11,292 bases of DNA, taken from NCBI GenBank assembly GCA_003175915.1, contig PSRH01000275.1, positions 1-11,292 on the forward strand. The letters are read 5' to 3'. The stretch comes from Candidatus Melainabacteria bacterium (GTDB lineage: Bacteria; Cyanobacteriota; Vampirovibrionia; Obscuribacterales; Obscuribacteraceae). This document shows positions 7,385 to 11,292 of the stretch, piece after piece. A program made the position numbers and the translations under genes. Position 1 is the stretch's first letter. Every line of letters begins with the position of its first letter. The notes under the pieces are model-generated. The model saw nothing but the letters and a program-made list of their open reading frames with translations, made no database searches and had not been told where the DNA came from.

Positions 7385-7402
7385 AACACAACTAGATGTG
7401 TT
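7385..7402. repeat. near-palindrome / hairpin 2, operator-like
   Basis: AACACA (7385-7390) and TGTGTT (7397-7402) flank ACTAGA, whose central CTAG is itself palindromic, so 16 of 18 positions are symmetric. This could be an RNA hairpin or a dimeric repressor site in front of the response-regulator gene; nothing in the sequence decides between them. Confidence 0.5.
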
Positions 7403-7467
7403 AGAGGAGCCCCACCGGCGAAGCGATAGAGAGCCGTTAGCCCATGATTACAAAGTCGATAACTAAG

Positions 7468-7490
7468 GGGGGTGCCTTTTAGGCACCCCC
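7468..7490. repeat. strong GC-rich hairpin 3
   Basis: GGGGGTGCCT (7468-7477) and AGGCACCCCC (7481-7490) form a perfect 10-bp stem with a TTT loop. On the plus strand TCTTTT follows about six bases later (7496-7501), a loose resemblance to an intrinsic terminator; on the minus strand there is no T-run. It is the strongest hairpin in the window. Confidence 0.7.
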
Positions 7491-7508
7491 GCAAGTCTTT
7501 TCCGTCGG

Positions 7509-7558
7509 ATGTATCGAGGTCTCTTGCTGTTGCCACCAAGGCACAGAGACCTCTGCAT
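7509..7558. repeat. long nested hairpin 4
   Basis: GAGGTCTCT (7516-7524) pairs perfectly with AGAGACCTC (7545-7553). Inside, TGCC (7531-7534) pairs with GGCA (7540-7543) around loop ACCAA, and outside, ATGTA (7509-7513) pairs with TGCAT (7554-7558) with one G-U pair and a 2-base bulge. A nested arm of this kind is typical of a structured RNA element rather than of a simple terminator. Confidence 0.6.
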
Positions 7559-7734
7559 GTATTGCACCAAGTGAACGTGAAAAGAGCGTGAAGGAATTAA
7601 GCCGAATTGATTAAACTGGCAATATAGATTGATCAACCAGGCGCTAACTGGGCCCAATTTGCCGGCGCCCGTGATAAAGCGCCACTAAGAAGAAACCATT
7701 ATTCACTTAAATCCGATACATCCCCGATTGCCAG

Positions 7735-7747
7735 AGCGCCTGGCGCT
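7735..7747. repeat. short palindrome AGCGCC-T-GGCGCT
   Basis: Perfect 6-base arms around a single T. Related GGCGC elements occur at 7640-7645 (GGCGCT), 7678-7683 (AGCGCC, complementary to the former) and 7764-7771 (GGCGCTTT, repeating 7742-7749). They lie upstream of the HTH gene promoter and could be binding sites or part of an RNA fold. Confidence 0.45.
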
Positions 7748-7814
7748 TTCTTTAAGCATCGCCGGCGCTTTAAAGACTCTAACGGAGAAAATCAAGTCCT
7801 TAAGCCAATTTTCC

Positions 7815-7843
7815 TTATCTTCTTGAATGGCAAATCGTATAAT
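7815..7843 (+). promoter_or_regulatory. sigma70-type promoter for the HTH/coiled-coil gene
   Basis: A perfect TATAAT (7838-7843) has a weak -35 TTATCT (7815-7820) exactly 17 bases upstream. Transcription would start near 7850, leaving a leader of about 44 bases before ATG 7894. The perfect -10 and the location make this the best promoter in the window. Confidence 0.5.
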
Positions 7844-7882
7844 GCTCGCACGCGCAGGCGGTGTAAATATATCGCGCATATA

Positions 7883-7889
7883 AGAGAGG
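7883..7889 (+). promoter_or_regulatory. ribosome binding site of the HTH/coiled-coil gene
   Basis: AGAGAGG ends four bases before ATG 7894 and supports that start. Confidence 0.55.
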
Positions 7890-7893
7890 TCGT

Positions 7894-8688
7894 ATGCCGA
7901 AACAACGGTTATTAACGCTGAAAGAGGCTGCCGATGCTCTCGGCATAGACGAAAAAGCAGTACAGGCTCAATTAGTTGCCGGCCAACTTAAGGGCGAGAA
8001 AAAGTCTGCCTGGTTACAAGACAAATGGTTCGTTTATAAAGGCGAAGTGGATGAACGTCTCTCTAAGAAGGAGAGTGAATCGAAGCCTAATAGCAAGGGG
8101 CAATCGTCCGCCAAACAGCTTCCTGCTTCGGATCAAGCAATCAGCGTCGATCTCAAGGCACTCATGGGTCCCAAGCGCGGCGCTGCCGCGAGCAAATCCG
8201 ATAGCGAAGATGAAGTACGGTTGTGGCTCGCTACCGAAAGAGAAAGGCTCAAACTTATTGTTGAGCAAGTAATGCAACCATTGGTAGAAAAAATTGCATC
8301 GCAGGCACAATTACTGGCGGAGAAGGACCGCATCATCGACGAGCAGGCTAAGCAACTGAAGCTCCTGCCTGATCTGGTTGAGAAGCAAGCTCTTGAGGCC
8401 CGTGCCCAAAAAGAAGCAGAGATGTCCCAACTCAAAGAAAAGATTGCTAACCTGAAAGAGCAAAATCAACAAGGCGAAGTCGCTAAAGTCAAGGTAGTTG
8501 AGCTGGAGAGCACGCTGAAAGAATTAAAACGCCTGGAAGCAGAGAGCAAGGAATCAGCTGAGAAGAAATACGAACAGTTAAAGCAGGAAAGAGAAAGGCA
8601 AGTTAAAGAAATGACAGAGGAACTGTCTGCGCTTTCCGATCAACTGGAGTTCGCCCGGCGTCCCTGGTGGAAGAAGTTCGCCAGATAA
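7894..8688 (+). CDS. helix-turn-helix protein with long coiled coil and PWWKKF C-terminus
   Basis: A 264-residue, highly charged protein. Residues 7-56 look like a MerR/excisionase-type winged helix: LTLKEAADALGIDEKAVQAQ is the HTH, VAGQLKG matches the usual "G.L.A" strand, and KWFVYKGEVDERL the closing helix. A low-complexity Ser/Lys-rich linker (about 57-107) follows, then an almost continuous heptad-like helix of about 140 residues (110-252) rich in Glu, Lys, Gln and Leu, predicted to be a coiled coil. The end RRPWWKKFAR (255-264) is an aromatic-basic tail also seen, from memory, on other bacterial HTH/coiled-coil proteins. No membrane segment or enzyme domain is present. It probably binds DNA as a dimer or higher oligomer and could be a regulator, nucleoid or partition-type protein. 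It has its own promoter and good ribosome site. Its genomic partner genes are not evident: the downstream gene is convergent. Confidence 0.85.
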   Translation: MPKQRLLTLKEAADALGIDEKAVQAQLVAGQLKGEKKSAWLQDKWFVYKGEVDERLSKKESESKPNSKGQSSAKQLPASDQAISVDLKALMGPKRGAAASKSDSEDEVRLWLATERERLKLIVEQVMQPLVEKIASQAQLLAEKDRIIDEQAKQLKLLPDLVEKQALEARAQKEAEMSQLKEKIANLKEQNQQGEVAKVKVVELESTLKELKRLEAESKESAEKKYEQLKQERERQVKEMTEELSALSDQLEFARRPWWKKFAR

Positions 8689-8710
8689 GAGCCGCTCTAT
8701 AGCGCCAGAT

Positions 8711-8728
8711 GATTCTATCGGAAGAATC
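8711..8728. repeat. inverted repeat between convergent genes
   Basis: GATTCT (8711-8716) and AGAATC (8723-8728) form a 6-bp stem with loop ATCGGA, overlapping the stop codon of the minus-strand gene. A second small palindrome, AGAGC-C-GCTCT (8688-8698), overlaps the stop of the plus-strand gene. Neither has a T-run, so a terminator role is only possible. Confidence 0.35.
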
Positions 8729-9242
8729 GTGCACGCAACTGATCTAACCAAGAGCTAGATTTGCTTTTACGAAGACATTCACCAACTAGGGGAATGATTC
8801 TGCCCTCGTCGATGGCATTCTTGAACTCTTCATTCACTTGCTGAGTGATGCGGAACGTTTTTTGCGGATCGTATTCGGAATAAACGCCCCATTCCGTCTG
8901 TGGATCCGAAACGATAAGATCAAAGTGCTTGACGAATGCAGCGACTTCCTCGGCGATTTTCTCGTACTGTTCCTGGCCAAAAAAATAGTTCATTTCGAGT
9001 GAAGCGAATTTTCGCGCTTCCTCTTTCTCGGTTTCAGTCGTCCCGGGTAGCCATGTCAGCTTGCTTTCGTCATAGTAAGTTATGCCAAAGCCGCCACCGG
9101 TCGCTTCGCTGCTGTAGCCAGCTTCGCATGGTTCATCCTCACAAACCTCACCGCCTGGTCGACTGCGCCAGTAATCAGCAAATTGGTCAACCGAGATTTT
9201 GCGGTCCACCTGCCGGGTGCGGAAGTATAGTTCGTAAGTCAT
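8715..9242 (-). CDS. acidic protein of unknown function
   Basis: A 175-residue, acidic protein without signal peptide or membrane segment; probably cytoplasmic. It opens with MTYELYFRTRQ, has a glycine-rich turn ATGGGFGITYY (about 47-57), and later the segment VAAFVKHFDLIVSDPQTEWG (about 100-119). The combination of a YELYFR start, a FGITYY strand, an LEMNYF strand and an F.LIVSDPQ helix-strand recalls, from memory, a set of uncharacterised bacterial proteins with DLYF-type starts, some of them near toxin loci, but I cannot confirm membership. The C-terminus is basic (LDQLRARFFR). It lies 47 bases downstream of the hemL-like gene on the same strand and may be cotranscribed. The ATG at 9242 has only a weak ribosome site. 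Real coding is likely from its even composition and length; function unknown. Confidence 0.7.
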   Translation of the reverse strand: MTYELYFRTRQVDRKISVDQFADYWRSRPGGEVCEDEPCEAGYSSEATGGGFGITYYDESKLTWLPGTTETEKEEARKFASLEMNYFFGQEQYEKIAEEVAAFVKHFDLIVSDPQTEWGVYSEYDPQKTFRITQQVNEEFKNAIDEGRIIPLVGECLRKSKSSSWLDQLRARFFR

Positions 9243-9289
9243 GCCTGGATGTTAATCGCTCAACCGTGAGATTACTGTGAGGAACGACC

Positions 9290-10576
9290 CTAAATTCTCA
9301 CGTCTTCAAAAGCTTGCCGGCAGATATCAATTGTAAAATCGATTTCTTCGTTTGTGTGAGCGGCCGAGAGGCAGGCGGCATCTACTGCTGTGGGCGGCAT
9401 ATATATGCCACGATCCAATAGGTAGTGAAAAAACCTGGCATAGGCTTTAGTGTCCACGGCTAGCGAATCGCTAAAGTTTTTCACCGGCTGTCCGGAGAAA
9501 ACGATGCTAAACATCGACCCAGCTCGTTGCAGTCGAACTGGCACCTTGGTTTGTTCGATCGCTTGCCAAAGACCAGCAAAAAATCTAGCACTCTTACGCT
9601 CTAATTCAGTGAATATGCCAGGCTCTGACAATAGTCGCAATATTTCGATGCCACCAGCCATAGTGACAGGGTTGCCTGAAAAGGTTCCCGCCTGGTAAAC
9701 GCGACCGACCGGAAAGAGGTTACGCATAATTGCTTCCGGACCGCCGTAGGCACCGATCGGCATACCTCCACCCAATGCCTTACCGAAACAGCTCAGATCG
9801 GGTTTCACGCCATAGAGTTCTTGAGCACCCCCAAGTCTAATCCGGCAACCTGTTAAAACTTCGTCGAAAATCAACAAGGCACCATATTTAGTGCAAAGTC
9901 GCCTGACTTCTTGCAAGTAACCCGCCTCGGGAGGGATGACACACATGGAGCCGGCCACTGGCTCCATCAAAACTGCGGCGATTTCATCTCCCCAGGACTG
10001 GAAACACTCAGCCAGAGCATGGGCATTATTGAATTCAATTAAAAACGACTGATCGGCACTGGGCTGGGGAATACCCAGGCTAGACTGGTGCCGGCTTGAG
10101 GCGAGAACGCTATCGCTGTGCCCGTGATAACAACCTTCTAGAATGACCAGCTTACTGCGTCCGGTGGCGCCGCGGGCCAGACGAACTGCGCTCATCACCG
10201 CCTCAGTGCCTGAGTTAACGAAGCGCACCTGTTCAAGGCTTTCGATATATTCAACCATTCTTGTGGCCAATTCCAGCTCCAGTTCGTGGGGCGCACCAAA
10301 CACCGGGCCGTGCGCAAGGGCATCCTGGCAGGCAGCGACAATTGCTGGGTGAGAGTGCCCCAGGATCGCCGGCCCCCAGGCTCCCAAATAGTCCAGGTAG
10401 GTATTGCCGTCTATGTCAAACAGGCGAGAACCCTGCGCTTTCGAGAAGAATATCGTGTGGCCGCCTACTTCATGAAAGGAGCGAAACGGACTGTTGACGC
10501 CTCCTGGCACGAGCCTGGCTAGTTGAGTCGAACGTTGCGCCGATAATGTACGGGTAAGCTGTTTAACTGTGATCAT
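9290..10576 (-). CDS. hemL: glutamate-1-semialdehyde 2,1-aminomutase-like class III aminotransferase
   Basis: A 428-residue PLP enzyme. GSAM converts glutamate-1-semialdehyde to 5-aminolevulinate in the tRNA-dependent C5 route to heme. Family landmarks: GGVNSPFRSF with Ser29 and Arg32, RLFDIDGNTYLDYLGAWGP, NSGTEA (121-126), CYHGH (149-153), IFDEVLTG with Asp238, Schiff-base Lys266 in CFGKALGGGMPIG, and YQAGTFSGNP (294-303). The length fits GSAM (usually 425-435). Deviations: between YHGH and the IEFNNA strand the segment is about 7 residues shorter than usual and lacks the AGSG motif of the gating loop; TGFR is TGCR; and the FEAGF-like segment near the end is VDAAC. It may be true HemL with a divergent lid or a HemL paralogue with another substrate. 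It lies 32 bases after the IPT-protein gene and 47 before the small acidic gene, all on the minus strand. The ribosome site at ATG 10576 is weak. Confidence 0.85.
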   Translation of the reverse strand: MITVKQLTRTLSAQRSTQLARLVPGGVNSPFRSFHEVGGHTIFFSKAQGSRLFDIDGNTYLDYLGAWGPAILGHSHPAIVAACQDALAHGPVFGAPHELELELATRMVEYIESLEQVRFVNSGTEAVMSAVRLARGATGRSKLVILEGCYHGHSDSVLASSRHQSSLGIPQPSADQSFLIEFNNAHALAECFQSWGDEIAAVLMEPVAGSMCVIPPEAGYLQEVRRLCTKYGALLIFDEVLTGCRIRLGGAQELYGVKPDLSCFGKALGGGMPIGAYGGPEAIMRNLFPVGRVYQAGTFSGNPVTMAGGIEILRLLSEPGIFTELERKSARFFAGLWQAIEQTKVPVRLQRAGSMFSIVFSGQPVKNFSDSLAVDTKAYARFFHYLLDRGIYMPPTAVDAACLSAAHTNEEIDFTIDICRQAFEDVRI

Positions 10577-10608
10577 TTGGCGTCAGCCCGGTGTCCCCAA
10601 AAGGTCAT

Positions 10609-11292
10609 TTAGTCCACTCTTGGCAAGCCAAGCATCGATTCGAATTGCCCCTTTTTCGGGTGTTTGCCAGAAATTTGTCTACCTCTTAAGGCGCGCGGCT
10701 CCATTTTCGCCTCAACGGCAATGGCTTCGAAACTGGCCTCATTACTCAAACAGTCACGGCAGTTAACGGTAATCGTATGCTTACCGGCCTCAATGTCGTT
10801 TGGAATCAAAACTTTGATTTGCACCGGCGAGCAAGCTTTAAGAACGGTACTTTTCTTACCGTCAATCAACACGGCATTTTCGTGCCAGACGCCTTGAAAA
10901 TTATGCCCGCTGACGACGAGCATACCGCCAGGATGAACAGGGTTGGTTACCGAGTCAATGTGCGGTGGCTCTTGTTGATCCGAAGCTGCCAATGGCTGAA
11001 GCACTTCAACGACACCCAAGAGACCCTCAGGTTCTCCCGGTCGAGTTACCTTAAGACTCTTACCTGGCGTGGCGTCTTCCGGCACGTTATAAATCGCTTT
11101 CCCGTCTTCATCTTGATTGACCGGGACGCCGTTGAAACTAAGGCCCGATTGGCGTTGCCCACTCCCTTGCACGGCACCAGCTAGCGATACTGTCAAAGGT
11201 GCTCCGGCAATAGCACGCTCGGGGAAAATCAAATCAGATGGAGCGATTACTCCAACCAGGTCGATCCTGCTGCTGCTGCTGCTGCTGCTGCT
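10609..11292 (-). CDS. IPT/TIG-domain protein, C-terminal part (5' end outside window)
   Basis: The frame runs from the right edge to a TAA at 10609-10611, giving 227 visible residues. It starts inside a run of eight serines (AGC codons), then a segment leading to a beta-rich domain (about visible residues 20-100). A clear IPT/TIG immunoglobulin-like fold follows (about 109-192): PHIDSVTNPVHPGGMLVVSG, NFQG, a VLIDGK turn, and IPNDIEAGKHTITV, the classical closing pattern of these domains. A basic C-terminal tail of about 30 residues ends the protein. IPT/TIG domains are usually in exported or surface proteins. The signal peptide, if any, is outside the window. An in-frame TTG at 11232 is unlikely to be the start because the frame continues through polyserine to the edge. 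It is the first visible gene of the minus-strand IPT-hemL-unknown cluster, 32 bases before hemL. Confidence 0.82.
   Translation of the reverse strand, partial: SSSSSSSSRIDLVGVIAPSDLIFPERAIAGAPLTVSLAGAVQGSGQRQSGLSFNGVPVNQDEDGKAIYNVPEDATPGKSLKVTRPGEPEGLLGVVEVLQPLAASDQQEPPHIDSVTNPVHPGGMLVVSGHNFQGVWHENAVLIDGKKSTVLKACSPVQIKVLIPNDIEAGKHTITVNCRDCLSNEASFEAIAVEAKMEPRALRGRQISGKHPKKGQFESMLGLPRVD
11267..11292. repeat. trinucleotide repeat (CTG/GCT)8 at the window edge
   Basis: Eight full GCT units (11269-11292) preceded by CT run to the last base of the window. On the coding (minus) strand and in the IPT frame they read AGC, polyserine. The real length is unknown because the tract reaches the edge. Confidence 0.9.

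Larger units (their letters stand above)
7216..7893. other. 678-bp stretch without a convincing gene, rich in hairpins
   Basis: Short open frames exist on the minus strand (7336-7539 and 7463-7657) but their translations show no domain, no compositional sense and no ribosome site, so I do not call them. The stretch instead holds at least four separate inverted repeats between 7322 and 7558 (listed separately) and a patch of GGCGC-containing repeats between 7640 and 7771. It lies between the 5' ends of two divergent genes (response regulator and HTH protein), so it must contain both promoters, but it is much longer than that needs. I tested it by eye for tRNA, tmRNA, RNase P, SRP RNA and common riboswitch cores and recognised none. 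A noncoding RNA or decayed DNA are both possible. Confidence 0.6.

Noticed and set aside
7336..7657. Two short minus-strand open frames (67 and 64 residues)
   Set aside because: They overlap each other, have no ribosome site and no recognisable sequence, and span the strong hairpins at 7468-7490 and 7509-7558.
7216..7893. tmRNA, RNase P RNA, SRP RNA, tRNA or riboswitch
   Set aside because: None of the conserved cores I could look for by eye (for example GGTTCGAATCC-type T-arms, GAGGAAAGTCC, GGAAGCAGCC) is present on either strand.
1..11292. Mobile elements, CRISPR arrays or defence systems
   Set aside because: No transposase, integrase, terminal inverted repeats, regularly spaced repeats or known defence domains were seen; the coding content looks like ordinary chromosome.

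Overview
The window carries ten protein-coding genes on both strands: eight complete and two cut by the window edges. No rRNA, tRNA, CRISPR array, integrase, transposase or origin was seen. Base composition is mid-GC throughout, with no obvious compositional island. An exported MsrB, a predicted lipoprotein, an exported TPR protein, lipid/polysaccharide-type sugar genes and glutamate-1-semialdehyde aminomutase (the C5 heme route) suggest a diderm, free-living bacterium. A non-photosynthetic cyanobacterial-lineage (Melainabacteria-like) or similar environmental host is possible, but nothing here proves the taxon.

Layout. 1-1068 (+): the 3' end of a DegT-family sugar aminotransferase, directly followed by a GT2 glycosyltransferase, which looks like the tail of a surface-polysaccharide operon. 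1268-1903 (+): a small putative lipoprotein of unknown role. 1932-2645 (-): a multi-pass YciC/DUF975-like membrane protein, divergent from msrB (2787-3314, +), which encodes an exported methionine sulfoxide reductase B. 3339-4838 (-): a HAMP sensor histidine kinase. 5083-6483 (+): a TPR-repeat protein with about 12 repeats, whose true start probably lies upstream of the first conventional start codon. 6499-7215 (-): an OmpR/PhoB-type response regulator. 7216-7893: a 678-bp stretch without a convincing gene but with a cluster of hairpins. 7894-8688 (+): a helix-turn-helix plus coiled-coil protein with its own promoter-like sequence. 8715-11292 (-): a tightly spaced cluster reading (in transcription order) IPT/TIG-domain protein (5' end outside the window), hemL-like aminomutase, small acidic protein of unknown function.

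How the genes fit together. The first two genes probably act in one sugar pathway. The kinase and regulator are on the same strand and could be a cognate pair split by the opposite-strand TPR gene; this is inference. The rest looks like ordinary chromosomal housekeeping and envelope genes. I did not find a clear new multi-gene system. The most unusual points are the hairpin-rich noncoding stretch, the missing conventional start of the TPR gene, the shortened gating-loop region of the HemL-like protein, the resolving-cysteine pattern of the exported MsrB, the HTH/coiled-coil protein, and a (GCT)8 tract coding for polyserine at the right edge.
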